Below, one piece after another: positions 46,186-60,517 of a stretch of 64,000 nucleotides of DNA (positions are counted from its first letter, which is position 1; each line of letters begins with the position of its first letter). The DNA comes from Chrysoperla carnea. Lineage: Eukaryota > Arthropoda > Insecta > Neuroptera > Chrysopidae. A program made the position numbers and the translations under genes. The stretch spans positions 97,582,368-97,646,367 of the forward strand of contig NC_058337.1 of assembly GCF_905475395.1 (NCBI RefSeq), written 5' to 3'. The notes beneath the pieces are model-generated. The model worked only from the letters and a program-made list of their open reading frames with translations, made no database searches and was not told the DNA's origin.

Positions 46186-46492
46186 ACACTAATAAAATAA
46201 AATTTGAAAACTAAAACCCCGACAATTACAGAATCGCGCTCTTAAAAGTATGAAAACAAGAAAATGTTTTAATTGAAAATTGTTATATGATAAGTAAAAT
46301 GGCCATTACAGTCGGGGGGCCTCTTTTCCATCCTTGGAAAACAGTTTAATCTTAGATGTCCCCCGACTGCAATGACAATTTTAGTTCTCATAACAATTTC
46401 AGACGAAAATATTTTCTTGTTTTCATACGTTTAAGAGCGCGATTCTGTAAGGTCCGCGTTAGTTTTCGAACTTTATTTTATTTAAGACAATT
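46186..46492. mobile_element. Palindromic MITE
   Basis: Left arm includes ACAGAATCGCGCTCTTAAAA and CATTACAGTCGGGGGGCC; right arm includes GTCCCCCGACTGCAATGACA and TTTAAGAGCGCGATTCTGTA. Arms are about 130 bp around a 40 bp loop. Ends are near TAATAAAATAAAATTTGAAA and TTCGAACTTTATTTTATTTA. No ORF. Confidence 0.85.
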
Positions 46493-49400
46493 TGGGGTTA
46501 TGATTTCGTGAAAAAGTATACCAGTATACGGCGCCGTATTCAATTTAATGTGACGGTACATAGCCTTTAACCAGCGGACGATCAAGCCGCTTCTAACGAT
46601 ACCAAATTTGTCAAATTATGATAAGTAGTGTAAAGTTCGAAAAATTTGAACATTAAGGTGGTTTTCTGCATTCGATTCGTTTGTAGAGCGTCAGGAAATT
46701 TTGTGACCTAAATTGATTTTTGAGAAATTAAAAATATACAATTTTCATAAATAATATAAATTTTATCCTTACATTTTGAATTAACCGTAAATATACTAAA
46801 ATCACAACTCGATTAATACTGATGAAAATGATTCCGAACTCGTTACCTGCAGGTTTTTTGAGTCGCTGAATACGAATATTGTGGCAGAATTGGACACCAG
46901 GAACCTGGTGCCCGAAGAACCTTGGCCCAGGTACCTCGAAGATCAATTCTTGAGCTTTTAAATTATTAAACAGAGAATTTACTAAGTAACGACTACAGAT
47001 TTAATACTTTTTTTTTATAATTGCATCCGTGTTATTACAATTAAATGGTTTTTACAATAGCGTTTCAATATAAATTGTTTACATTCTTATACAAATAATA
47101 TTTCATAATAAATACTATAAATTTTGTCCAACAATTGATTTTTGTTATAAATGACTGATATAGCCGATATATCTTTTTATATGTTTTGTTTGAGCTAGGG
47201 TCTTATTCTACTTTTAGTAAATAACTTTTTTTATTTATGAAGGGGAGCTAATTCCTACTAGGTTATGTTTTTATTACTTACTAATCCTACCAAATTAGGT
47301 GCAATTTACCGTAGTTTTGAAAGTACTAATGAAGGTTGGCAATAATATCAGTTTTAGCTTTGTACCTGTAGAATAAAAGCTTGCCCATGGATGTTTGAAA
47401 CTCCCTGAAATCTATTGTGCTACGCATTACGATCGCTTTAATTTTTTTGATCTAATAAAATTCATTATACTATTAGCCGTTACTCTTCTTGGGTTAAAAA
47501 TAAACATGTTTCACGTTTTTTCGTTACTTGTCGGAGATGTGGGTAAAAAATAATGGCAGATTCGAATTTGTTTTGGTCAAAAACATAAAAGTAGGATAAT
47601 TATATCCAGATTCTCGACAATTCTATTTCAGCAGAATTTTGGCTGGTATAATAAACAAACTTTGAACTCTATTTATAAATACAAATTTCCATCCATAGCC
47701 TTCTTGGAACCTTTTATATCTCTTAATCAGCCTGCTCTACCCATCGTTACTACATTACTTCTTAAATGGATTGCCTCTTGGACTTCATCTGACCGTCAGC
47801 CTCAAAGCTTTCGTGATCGCAATATGATATAAGTATTCACGTTTACATCTCAAAAAACTAGTCTAAAATATAAAAGACCTATCTTTGAAAAAACTGTAGA
47901 AAGGGTATCAGCTCATTTACGGGATTCCAAAAAATTCTAACTTCAATTTTATTTATAAAACAGATTTTTATGATAAAAATAATGAAATTTGGGGATTGTG
48001 GCTTATTGAATTCGATATTTATTCCATGAAAGTGTCAAATTCCAAGTAAGCAATAACATTCTGCATGTTAAGTATTTACCATATAGGATGATACATTTTA
48101 ATAGACTTGTTAAAAAATGGTTTCACACAAAAGTGTCGTCATTTGGGAGGGAAAAAAATTACGGATATCACTGTTCTTACAAGCGGATAGTTTCATGTTC
48201 AAATGGGGGTCAATTTAAATTTTTTACATTGAACTATCGATAAGCTAGTCTACGATAGTAAAAACTATACTGTAAAAATCGTGAAATTAAATCTGGAACT
48301 ATGGCAACTGTAGAATAAGAAAATTGAAACTGATATAATTGCCAACTACATATATGAAAAGTGGAATTATGGGTGAGTTGAGAAAATATCAACAGTTGAT
48401 TTCCTTACTAAAAAATCCGGATCCGAAGTCTTGGGTCTTCAAAGTTCAAGACATAAGAAAAAGAGCATGGAAACGTTTCTGTAACTGAGAACCCTTGTAT
48501 GTATGTATGTATGAATGCAATTCATTGGAAAGTATTCGTATTGGGCTAGGTATGCTTAAAATTAAATAAAATGCTTCTCTCCGAAGGCTGGTAACTAGAG
48601 ACTATCTCTGTCTTATTATGAAGTCTTTTCTTATTTTAAGTAAAATGGTATGAGAGCTTGGTCTGAGTATTCAATAATTGTCATTTAGCGTTTAAGTATT
48701 TAAATTAAATTGGCAATAAATATTTATAAAAATTTAATAATAATATTTTCATACAAATATATTTTGCCTTTTACTTTTACAACGTTAGGCGGAATAAACA
48801 AATCTTCGTTAGTAAAAATGAATGATCCATTGAAAGTATCGGCTTCTGATACAACATATTTTGTAACGCATTGTACATATTATTGAGAATAAATATTATT
48901 TTGAAGACGTGTTTACAAATCAATTGAATGGGATTGTTTTTCAGTGTTGTTTTTTAAATCAAGCATATAATTCTTATATTTCTTGGAAGCACTAACTTCA
49001 ATCCACATAATATATGATTGAAAAATCAATTTTAATGCTTATTTAACGATTACTTATAATAAATAGGTAATATTTATTAATTTTACTCGGATACAAGCTT
49101 ATAGTAATAATAAAAAATATTATCGTTTAAAAAACAATGTATATGAATTAAACAAAAAAAAAAAAATTTTTTTCGGCAACAAATTATAAAAATTGTATTT
49201 AATTTTGAAAATGACCCATTCTTTAAGTGCTTAGGCGCTTTTGACAAGTTTTAAACTCATTTCTAAATTTCAACTCATGGACCGCCTAACTCCTATACGA
49301 AGCAACTTTGCTTAATCGACTTTTTTAGAGATGAACTATGAGGGATCAAACGTTGCCATTTATTCTGATACACCCAGTATATTTATTTTATAAATAAATA

Positions 49401-49675
49401 AACATTTAAAAATTCAAATCAATTAATACAAATTAAAAATCATAAATATGTATATTTAATAGGTTAAGTAATCTGATTTGTTATTGTTAATTATTATTTG
49501 AAAATAAATATTTTATAATTTAATTTGCTTTTATAAAAAAATCTGTATTTATTAAATTACTAAAAATAATTAATATTTTTATCACATACAGAAATAAACT
49601 TTGAATCAAATAATCTTTACTTGAACCAAAAATGTAATAATTGAACTAAAAAAAAAATAAATTACGATCCTACGT

Positions 49676-49750
49676 CGCCAAGGTTAGAAGCAGCCAATGC
49701 TAGAGGCAACCAAGGGTAGGGGCAGCCAAGGGGAGGGACAGCCCCCCTAG
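49676..49750 (+). repeat. 16-bp GC-rich minisatellite
   Basis: Four units of the form CAGCCAAGGGTAGGGG (with variants CAGCCAATGCTAGAGG and CAACCAAGGGTAGGGG), a GC-rich island in very AT-rich DNA. Confidence 0.75.
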
Positions 49751-49834
49751 AAATCCACAAAAATTGTTCAAAGCACACAATAATTTAAAATTTTAGTTAC
49801 TAATTTTTAGTTACTAAATACTAGTTATTTTACA

Positions 49835-49935
49835 TTAACATTTGACCCATGTTGCCCATTTCCGAAACCATTCAGGAACTTTTTGGGTTCTGAGTACGGT
49901 ATTAAAAAAAATTTCAGCTCGATATTTCGAATCAG
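49835..49935 (+). repeat. R1 repeat family, internal fragment
   Basis: TTTGACCCATGTTGCCCATT, a TTCTGAGTACGGTATTAAAA passage and TTTCAGCTCGATATTTCGAA correspond to the middle of R1. Highly diverged. Confidence 0.4.
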
Positions 49936-52900
49936 TATCGTAAAATACAGGCAATGCTTGTACGTGGGACAGATACCTTGCGCAGAACCTGCCCCACCTG
50001 TGAATGCCACCAAGATTAATTATTCCCTATACAACTATCATAGACAATGCTTTTAGGCTATTTAACTTGAAGCATCAAATCCATGTTTTACAATGTGTCA
50101 TGGGCTCTTGGGCCAATTTATTATATAAACGCAATATAATAACAACAATTTCAAAAACAAAAAAAAATACAAAAACGTACAAAATATCTTAAATAATTAC
50201 TTCTAATAATGTCTCTTTCTCAATAATAACCTTTTAACGTGATGCAAAGACTCTAAGAGCTATTTTCAAATAATTTCTTCAGTATAATTTTTTTTACTGT
50301 ATTTTTAGGCTTTAGTTGATTGAACATCTAATGATAAATTTTAGTAGAATACATAAAAAAATTTACAAACTGTATTAATAAAAATTCTTATACAAATTTT
50401 CTTCGAAACTAAATTCATAAACAGCTTTAATTATTTCTTTACCATCTTGTACAAAGTTTTTTTTTTTTTTTATTTGGGTTCCATCCATTCAGTGCTCCAT
50501 GAAATTAAAAAATATTAGTATTTACCAATAATCAATTATTTTTTATCATTAAATAAAAACAATAATATCCGCTATAAAAATATTTTTATGGGAATTTTAA
50601 ATGCCGTGTATTGTTTCTTTTTAATAAATTTATATGTGATTTCAAGGGTGTAGAATTTTTACCAAAAAATGATACAAAGTACAAAAAAGAAGAAGAGACT
50701 TAATATTTTAAATCCTATTAATGTGGATTATGAAATTTGAAGATGGTCGCTAAATTTAAATAAAATGTAAATTTTTATTAAGGAAAATAAATTAAAAAAA
50801 TTGTAAAAGTTACTTTTTTTTTTTAAACATTGACATTTTATACTATTTCTAGGTGTAAAAGTAAAAATTGTATTACTGTAGAAAAATGAGCTCGTAGCTA
50901 AAAAAGAATTTTAATTCTAATCTTAAATGCTTCAAAATTTCGACATTATTTGAATTTGTACTATCGAAACAACAAATTTCAGTGTTTATACAAGCTACAG
51001 TTCGAAAACATAATAAATTGCATTTGGTCCCAAAGAGACAATGGAAGAGAGCGTAGAAGCGGTCTTATTCATACAAGGAGCTTTTAAAAGTTAGTATTCT
51101 GAGGCAAAGCAGGGTCGTAACACTTTGAACTAACAATAATCTCCATCAAACGAACCTTTCTTACCCGTTGTAATAATTAATAAAATTAGATGGATGCCTT
51201 TGCGGTTTCAAGAATGCTCGGAACACAAACATGCACTTGCCTTGGAAATTTAAGACCCTGCCCTGAAGAAAATTCTTCATGAAGAATTCGCGTATCTATG
51301 AAATAATAGTCGGAAGGGATTATTTTGATGAATGGCATATTACTCTTAAGCTTGAAACAAAACTTTGAACCAATCTACGATACCAAGTCATAGTCGATAG
51401 GTATTCCAGCTGGTAAGCTTGAGAGAGTGAACAGAAATTTTCAGTTGTCACTTTCAAATCAGCATAAAACTAAATTTTAAGAGCCGCGATTTCGAATAAG
51501 ATCTAATTAAAAGAATTGCAAGACAATTGACATTCAAGAATGACTGGACCATAATACTAACCCTGTTGACATAAGTATAGAAAGTAAACAATTACTGTTT
51601 TTTAAAATTATTTTTTGGTGTTTTTGATATAGCTACCTTGGCATAAATTTGTTGAACGATTTTATTAATATTGTTATTAATAATATTAAAATGATCTTAA
51701 CATGAAACTTTTTCTGTAGGGTTAAATAAATAAGAACTTGAAATATATTTGATATCAACTCGTTAATTTCGATTTGTTTTGTATGTAATGCTACAAAAAA
51801 AGTGATTGCCTTTGTTTGAAAAATTATATTTTATCAATTCCCATGAAGTTACTACAATTTTTTTAAAATTTGAATCTTTTATTTTTGCTTCAATAAGTGC
51901 TGTGTTTGTTTTGATGTAAATATTTTAGGTCTTTTTTCTAAAGGACCTCATACACACTACCAAACAGTTTGTGCAACTTCCATATTTTTACAAAACTTAC
52001 AATGTAATAGAGCGACTCTTAAAGCATAATTTTACGCTGCTTTAAAGCTGATATGGCGTAACTGATTCTTCTCTCTTTTAAAAAGCTTTTTTTTTTCATT
52101 TTCTAGTCGCTATGATTGGAATCTTTACTATAGCTTGACGTCTTAGGTTTGTTATAGGTCCTTGGGCGACTGGTGTTCAAATGAATAATTTTACAATCCT
52201 AATTAATGCTTCACCTTTGGGTACAGAATCTTTGCTCATATAGTTTGCTCTTGAAACAGTAAAATGAATTTCACTTGAAAGCGTATATTTGGGTCCTTAT
52301 TCGAAAACAGCCTTCAACAAACTTCAATGAAAGAAATTAAACATGAATTACCTATCGATATATAATATAATAATATTGGTGAGTCGAAAAAAACTACTCT
52401 CTACTCAGATCTGATCCTTAGTTTGCAAGGGAGATCCCGTTTTTGGACATTTGAAATATGTTAATAATCCGAGATCCCTCATGGAAGAAGTGAAATACGG
52501 ATATTTCAATAGTATCGAATCAATAAAGCCGTCCCTGTAAAGCTAATCTGAATCAATAAAGCTATCTGATTCAGTATTAAGTTTGGTCTGCGCGTCTCAT
52601 TTTTTGTAGACTTTTGTAGGGGATGGTTTTATTTGGCATTACTTGGATGGAATACGTAGAGTTAAAGTGTATGATGAATGTTGAATTATTTCCATTATTC
52701 GAAAATTAATCAAAATTATAATCCGAATAAATGATCTCCAAACTAAACCAAAGATCGAAACGGTGCGGAAGTTGTTTTTTTTTTATTTGATATAAAAAAC
52801 TTTCCATGATATAAATATGTGAAAATTTCAATCGATTTACGTCGAAAAAAATGGATTACATATTGCCAAAATTCATTTCATAGAGCGTTTACTCTCAATA

Positions 52901-54169
52901 ATTATATCTATGTGACCTACTGACGTCAAAATCAAAGGAAGCTTTGCACAATGTTGAAATAAAAATGAAGCTAGGTACAGGGCGGCTACATCTCTGAATA
53001 CATTTACAAGTTGAAAGTAAATGACTATTTATGGATATTAATGTCAATATTTTGCAATAAGAATTATAAATATTATTCTATATAAATATATGCAAACATA
53101 AATAAATATAAGTTAAAGGCAAATTTGATCGTCTTCATATAATACTTAATACATTCGCATAGGTAGAGAGCTACGATGCTAAAGATTTTTTTTTCTTTTC
53201 GATTATAATATACAAAAAAATGACATTGTTTCTTTTTTAATATTTGTGGTATGTAAAATTATATTAAACTTAGAGGTTACCAAAATAGTACGAATGTTTT
53301 AAGCTCACTATCTTTTATCTGTTATAGGATGTTGAAAATTTCTATGTTAATTTTATAAAATAGTTTTGAAAGCTATGGAAAACAACTGGTTAATAAACAA
53401 TTCAAAATACAGCACAGTAATAAAATAACAATTTATTTATAAAAAAAATTTGCATTAAATTCAAAATAAGAATTTGGTGATTTTTCAAAACTTTCTAACT
53501 AAATAAGCTTCATATGAATCCTGCTTTTATGTTCTATCGTATTTATTTTATGCTGTATCGCAATTTGCTTCTTTTATGCCGTATCCCTATGCATATCGTA
53601 TATGTATGTAATTAATTACCACCTGTTGTGGACACTGAAACACAATATCGTTTGGTAAAAAATCTTGTACTTGGTTTTAATACCCAAATTATTAAACACT
53701 ATTCACTATGGTAAAAATTATATATAATTTTTCATTTAAGATGCTTTTTAACTTATTAAAAAGCTTCATATTTGAACTTTTTATTAAAAAATTATCATTT
53801 TCAATGAATTGGACTCAAATAGGTACAGGCTAGGTAAAATGAGCAGGAGTTTCCTCTCCGTTGATTGACGACACTAATGTTGGTGTGCATTTAATTTCAA
53901 TGCAATTCATTTGTTAATTCTCATAGAAATAATGATGTTCGGCTGAATATTGCTCCATGAATGGCGACCAACGTTCAATCATTGGTCTAGGACTGGCAGA
54001 TGATTGGATGATTATTTTGACAAGTATGGCAAACAAGGAATCAAGCATTGTCAAGTAGAATGAAAAAATATATATTGCAGTTACATTCTCACTCCATATT
54101 GCAGTTTCTCTCCTATTAACTTGCTGTTAGTATTTACAACGCCTCAATATCTAATTTATAATTTAACTT

Positions 54170-54250
54170 AGCGGATGGTGTTGATGGGATTCGAACTGGT
54201 GACCCTCGGAGCAAGACTTTCACGTGCTAATCATTACGCTACGGAATTAC
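54170..54250 (-). repeat. tRNA-like sequence (pseudo-tRNA or SINE head)
   Basis: On the minus strand: TAGCGTAATGATTAGCACGT (A box), then TCACCAGTTCGAATCCCATC (B box) at tRNA-like spacing. The five-base T stem (ACCAG against CCCAT) does not pair well and no acceptor stem is evident, so a working tRNA is unlikely. A tRNA-derived SINE head or a pseudogene fits better. Confidence 0.5.
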
Positions 54251-55107
54251 ATGATAAGTATCACAGTCTTGTATAGGAAAGCATAGCCTGTATTAATGGC
54301 CATGAGACAAACAACTAGATTGCAACTTTTCTGCAATTTTGAGCTGTATCTAAGAAAGTGTGACATACGATTTGACAAACACAACAAATTTGGCAATGCT
54401 ATACACACTTTCTCCCACGAAATACTAAACAACCTAGCTAGTAATTTTTAAGTTGTAAAATCTAAGCATAGTTGTAAGAGTTGCGCTCTCTAACTAAATA
54501 TGCACATGATTGTTTCCATGTATTATTTTCTATGTAGAGGAAAACAGACAGTAATGAATATATGTGCGATAATGTTCTACGCTAACTTATACACAAAACA
54601 GGCAAATAAAAAGATTTTAAAATATTTAGTTGACCATTGAATAATTGATTTGGATTGCATGAATGGTAATAATCTCCTTCTTCTAGCTCTTCATAGTCGC
54701 CTGTACAAAATGAATGCATTATATGAAACTAATGTGCGATAAAAATATATGTATATACACACATACACACATATATTATCTTTGTGTATGTGCATGGAAA
54801 AATACACTATTTTAAACAAGTTGAACTCATTCTTTCTTCTTTTGGATTAAATGGGACTTTGAGTATAAATTTAAGCCCCTTGGAAGACATAAAGTTCCAA
54901 CTAATATCTCTACAACAGTATTGAGTTTAACTTCAATCAAGGCTTGTCTTCTGTTTTTCCCAACTTCTTCATTTGTTTTTTTTCCGTCAATAAAACGTAT
55001 TTTTCTTGCATTGTCTTGTAGTTCAGGAGATATGCAAGGATTAATTAATACTAGGGATTTCAATACAAATTTATAAATATATTTTTTAATAACAAAGTTT
55101 CCGAAAA

Positions 55108-55553
55108 TCACAAAAAATTCCTACGCCATCGGGCTTTTTATTATTAATATATGTAGGTGTATATAAGTGTTATAACCTTTTGTTATAACATTTCTATATC
55201 AAAAAATCTAGAGAGTGTGATAAAAAACTATCTAAAATATTTAGACAATCTTGTAGTTTATAATAATACCATAAAAATATAAGATGGTCGATGATAAAAA
55301 CAAAATTTTAAAGAACTCATTGAAGATCCATCATTTGATGAACGGAGACCACTATAGTTAGAGTATTGATGATTGAAGAGAGATATTTATACTATCAAAT
55401 TTATAAGCAGCACTTGCACACAATATATTGTATATTTTTGTAGTTTCGTGGTATTGTAAAGCTAAAAATTACACATTATTTGACTGCAAAGCATGTATTT
55501 GGTGTTATATGTATGTACCTTGCAATAAATCAAAACTTTTTACAATACTATAG
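55108..55553 (-). repeat. Dispersed repeat R4, copy 2 (inverted)
   Basis: Reverse complement of the 9.2 kb copy; keeps TTCATCAAATGATGGATC, which the 61.8 kb copy lacks. The region matching the CAACCAACTTTGAACG part is replaced or deleted and contains a TATAACCTTTTGTTATAA palindrome instead. Confidence 0.7.
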
Positions 55554-55899
55554 CGAAGCAAACACCTTAATATATCTTCATAGCTCAAAGGTTGATGCAA
55601 TTTAAGGTTTTTAGATGTTGAGAATTACTTTAACCTATGTTAAAATGTCAATACGGAGCAGACCTAAATTAATCTATGCGAATAGGATCGATATCTAACT
55701 GTTACCGTTTACTTCGCATATGACGTCCGCTGTTTCAGAGGGAGACTGTCAATTTATTGGAATGGCATTGGGTGGTTTAGTATCGGAATAGTTTAATAAC
55801 AAAGTTTTGATATTTGGGAAAACTTAAACAGAAAGTGGTATTGATATCGGTTTGGTATAATAACTGGGTGCCAGTGGAGTCTTGGAATATGAACGAATT

Positions 55900-56330
55900 T
55901 TCCATCAAACGATGTTACGTACTAGTATCTGGTTCGAAACAAAATGATCTACCAGTTCAAGTCCAAAGTAAGTAGTAGCAACGGGTGTCTATATGCTGAA
56001 ACAAGCTCGTTAGACTAATTTTCAATCAAACTGAGGTGGATGTTAGTATCAGATTGTTATCAAGATAGTTCACTAATGTAATCTCGGCATTAAGAATTTT
56101 CAATCAAACGGAGGTTAGTTTAATGATCTACCAGCCAAGCTTCGCCATTGAAACGGGCTCAAAGGCTCGGGGATGGTGTGTCACGTTCTTTCGGGTGAAA
56201 GCCACTGCATTAACGGACTCTCAATCAAACAAGAGTTTAAGTAGTTAGATTATTTTCCAAAAGGACTTACTGGCCGAGTTTCTGTGTTTGGACTAACTAT
56301 TAATCATATGAAGTTACTACTACTATCAAA
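55900..56330 (+). repeat. Irregular array of an ATCAAAC(A/G)-cored motif
   Basis: TTTTCCATCAAACGATGTTA (about 55907), TTTTCAATCAAACTGAGGTG (56019), TTTTCAATCAAACGGAGGTT (56096) and CTCTCAATCAAACAAGAGTT (56218) recur at 78-122 bp spacing. Shared pieces between them are TTAGTATC(A/T), GATCTACCAG and ATCAGATTGTTATCA. Less AT-rich than the flanks; no ORF. Confidence 0.5.
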
Positions 56331-56399
56331 TTGTTATAAAAACAGATTAGCAACCTAATCTCGATATTTAGATAAAATAGAAACCAATCGAAGAGGTCG

Positions 56400-58373
56400 T
56401 TTCTTTCTATTAACATTATTTGTCACAAAAATCGGATTTAGGTACAAATCTCAAAAACTATCGTTTTATATTAATTAATTCCAAAATGAAACCTATGTAA
56501 TTTAGTTTAAATAATTCATTTTTGTTTTGAAATAATTATTATTAAAATTAGTAAGTTTTCATCTTATGATGAACAAACAATTTATGCTTTTGCAAAGAAG
56601 AAGAAATCTTCTTCATATTCATATACAAGAGGTATAATTCATTTACGAATGTATAACATAATATACACGAACAAACTAAACGGATTGTTTCTAAGAATTT
56701 ATTACAAAATATGAATATAAATAAAATTAATACTAAGTACTCATGACTAACAAACAAAAACACAACAAACATTCGCATAAAAATGATCAGAAACAAAATT
56801 GTTATTATGGAATACACATAAAAATATTTATTTATCATTTCAAAAAATAATGAGATTCTCTCATTCTACTATCTTTTTGAAATCGTGAGAAAATCTTTAT
56901 TATAAAAATGTATATTTTATGCATATTATTGTATACGAAAATGATCAAAAACACAAGATGGGACCTATGGTTCGGATTACAAACACAACTTGACAAAACA
57001 GAATTCAAAGACGTTTGAATCAAAAACGCACGGTTTTTAGGATTTACGTTCTTAATTTAATTATTTTTTACAAATAATTTTGTGCTTGTGAATTTCATAT
57101 TTTTGAAGGCTTATTGTAAGCTAAATTTATTATGATTATTTAGGAAAAATTGCTCTAAAATTTTTGATTTATATGCGCTCCCACCATTAAACGAAATTTA
57201 ATTTTTTGGTGCGGATCCCTCAAAAACATTTGTAGTGGACCGACACAAAAATTTCTTCAAAATCAGCCCACCCATATAGAAGGGGTAAACACCTACATAA
57301 ATATATATATTAGATTAATAAAGTAGTGTATCGTTACCATGGAAAACGCCACCAAGAAAACTCTTGTACGGTACGAACAGTAAATGTCTACATGGCAACG
57401 CACATTTTACTAAATATCATTTAATTAACAAGTCTAAGTAAGTCCAGTTTTTGCTGAAACTCATCCAAATCTAAGAAAATAAGTCTCTGCTTGCCAGTTT
57501 TTGCCAAAGCAATGAAATGGCGTAACAGGCTCCTCGAGGAACCTCTTTGAAATCCTTTTTTTCAAAGGAATTGAAGTGCTTCGTAAGGGGCAGCATTTTA
57601 TGAGACATATAAAATCCTTATCTCATATTGTATGTTATCACTAATTCGAAAGGTTGTTAGGCATCCTGGCTATGAACCATTTCTGATGTTAATTCTTATT
57701 TATATTTCTTGCTTTTATGGTATCAGACAGAATAGCCGATAGAGTATTCGCATCCGACAAACCAGGATGTGGTAAACCTATTTATAAAATAGACTACCCA
57801 TTAAGTATACGGTAAGAAATGGATGGCGTTTACTACAATGCTGGTATGGTATAGAGACAGATACTATAGTGTCTATGTAAGCATAAGTAATATTATAGTA
57901 TTTAATAAGGCTATAAATCAGAAGTATTGTGATATCGTCAGCCAGTATGGGCACCAGGCATTAACTCACCCATCATAACTATTGCTAATGTTACTATTCC
58001 CTCAATACTGACATAGTAAGTAATATCCACAGAAAAATTTTTATCTTGTACAATATAATTCTAATAAGTGGTTGGTATAGGTAAAATTATTTTCGTTTAT
58101 TTGTTATGTTTAAGTATAAAGCTTTGAAATAAATCAATAAGGTAATCATTAATAGAGCTATGGTATAATGGACAGTGGTATAAGTGGATTAAGTACAAAG
58201 CTTTTGTATAAGGATTAGCTATTACAGAGCTTTGATATATGAATATTGTATATCAACTCATTATCATATCGGGTTTGAAATAATTAGGTGACTAGCTTCC
58301 AGTTTTTACTAATTAAGAGTTATCTAGTTTAAGTGTGATCTATGAAAAAGGCAAAACTTCCATCACCATTGAC
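56400..58373. other. No gene recognised
   Basis: Apart from R6 (57170-57290), moderately AT-rich DNA. 57340-58030 is less AT-rich, yet stops are frequent in all frames. Confidence 0.5.
57170..57290 (+). repeat. Dispersed repeat R6, second copy
   Basis: ATATGCGCTCCCACCATTAA, GTGCGGATCCCTCAAAAACA and TTGTAGTGGACCG follow the order seen at 16880-17095. Confidence 0.5.
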
Positions 58374-58556
58374 TTCACTAACTTATTTCAATTGCGTTTT
58401 TAAAAGATTTAATAATTTCTGGATCATAGGCATAACATTTATCATTTAGGACAAAAATAATAGTCATAACGTAATAACGGACAATAGCCTTTATTATTGG
58501 ATTTTAATACTAAGAAAGACTTCACTGAAAAAAATTAAAATAATGACAACCTCATT
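58374..58556 (-). repeat. Inverted-repeat arm R3 (left)
   Basis: Reverse complement of 60951-61111: TAATAGTCATAACGTAATAA, GGATCATAGGCATAACATTT and AATGACAACCTCATTCCG correspond one to one with the right arm. Confidence 0.7.
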
Positions 58557-60517
58557 CCGAAATGAATGTTGATGGAAAAATTTCTGTTATATCGAAACTT
58601 GAGCGTAGACCAGTACATGGGACAAAGACCTATAACATCTAAGCGTTTCTTCCGATGTTATGGCATACTGATATGATAGCTAATTCAGGATTGCCATTTT
58701 ATCTAAGATTCGATCTTGCAGCCTCAGTTGGGAGCTTTAAATACCCAAAGTTTAATGGCGTGTTCTTTTCTAAATGGTTGCTTACCATAAAACTTGAACA
58801 GCTAGATAACGATTCAGCCATCTGTACTAAATCGATTGTGTCCTCCTGTTTTTAATTGCAGGGGAGATATATCAATTAAAATGAATCATCCATCTCCCCC
58901 CCCCCCCAACCCATCAAACCAGTTGAAGTCATCTAGTTATTTAAAAAATCGGGCACCCTCCCCTCTCTTACATTTTTTAGAATTGATAGTCGTTTATATA
59001 AAAAAAATTTTTATCAAAAATTGCCCTGGCACTCGTACATCCTTAACTATATTATGCGAGTACTATAACATAATATTAAATTTAACTTTGTTTACAATTG
59101 ATCAGTGTAGAGACATATGATGTCACATTGAATAAGCAAAACATGCATTCATTATTCTTCTACATTAAAAGCAAAGTAAAAATCAGAAACAAAACAGTGG
59201 TAACAATGATATAAGAAGCATATAAAAAATGACCGTAGCTTTTTATTAAAAAATAAACTAAGGTACTCTTCGTCAATTGATTGGTGGAATTTTTAAACAT
59301 GTACATAAGAAAAATATATAAATTATTGTAATCTAAACTATATAGAAGCGTATTTTTACTTATGCGATCAGATATTGTGCATGACGAAAAAAAAATCGAA
59401 ATCATTTATTCGCACCGTGCGTGCGTTTTATTGGAGGCGTTTCCATGATAACGATGAACTACTTTAATTATAGAATTGTATGAATGCATATACAATTGTA
59501 TGGATTGCATTTATGACTTATATTGAAAATTTAATATTATTGTCTCACAAATTTAAATAAATAATTATGATAATTTAAAAAATAATTTTTATGCAATTTG
59601 GTTTCTCAATTTCATTATTTTTTATGCATTAAGTTTAATTAATTAATGTTTTTCAATAATTTTAATTTGACATTCACTATAACATTTACATGTAAAGAAT
59701 TGCAAATTAATCATAACAGCCTCCTTTAACGCCAAAATTTTTCACTGGAAACGCTGGCATCGATTTTATTGTCCCTACCAATGACTACGCACACAGCGAA
59801 TACAGTAATAGTGGATTGGTATTTCGATACCTATTTAATAAATTTATAAAATGCTTCTTGAATGTGTACAAACGAACTAACTGATTCGATCAAGTTATAC
59901 AGATAGATCAATGAATCGAGACATTTAAATAAAATATCTTTCTATTCTTTAAGATTTTAACAGTTTTTAACAAATGAATCCTTAACATCTTTCAATTTAA
60001 ATAAATGTTTACTACATTTTCAACTGTAATTTAAATAAATTATTATAGTATTTTATTTTTGTGTACTACATTTAAATACGACATTTTAAAATATATTACT
60101 CTTGAAACAAACGAACAAACATCAAATTGTTCAACTAAGGACATTAAATTAAGTAAACAACATTTTTAAATATGCATTTTATAAGACTGAACAATTTGAT
60201 TTAAATTGTCGTCCAATAATTACTTATGTAAACAATTATTAAAAAAAAATACCTATTCGCATTTAAGGAATAAAATGCTATTGTTTGCTATTTTTTTTTT
60301 GAAATCTTCATTTTGTTTAAATTATGAATGTTATTAATTTGTTAATAGAGCCGAAAATAATGTATTTGCAGCTTGTAAGAATGAGCAATACCATCAGGAC
60401 TGCAAGGATATTCACAAACCCTATGTGTTAACAGCCAGCTTAATCCTTTTACAATTTTTGGTTTAAGTATGTCAAATAACACCATGCCATTGCCAAACGA
60501 GAAATTGCAAATGTTAT
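58557..60517. other. DNA between the R3 arms, no gene
   Basis: Two short ORFs (58655-58855 and 58836-59120) cover a poly-C run and low-complexity sequence; neither looks like a gene. No transposase motif was seen between the R3 arms. Confidence 0.5.

Larger units (their letters stand above)
46493..54169. other. No gene recognised
   Basis: About 7.7 kb of AT-rich DNA. Only the 49676-49750 minisatellite and the R1 fragment at 49835 are identifiable. 47700-47820 and 51040-51430 are less AT-rich but have no open frame. Confidence 0.5.

Noticed and set aside
54170-54250. Functional tRNA gene on the minus strand
   Set aside because: A and B boxes are present, but the T stem does not pair and no acceptor stem is visible. 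Kept only as a tRNA-like repeat.
56548-57023. Two adjacent hydrophobic minus-strand ORFs that could look like a transporter
   Set aside because: Composition is only that of AT-rich DNA (I, F, L, Y, K runs); no motif, no splice-linked continuation.
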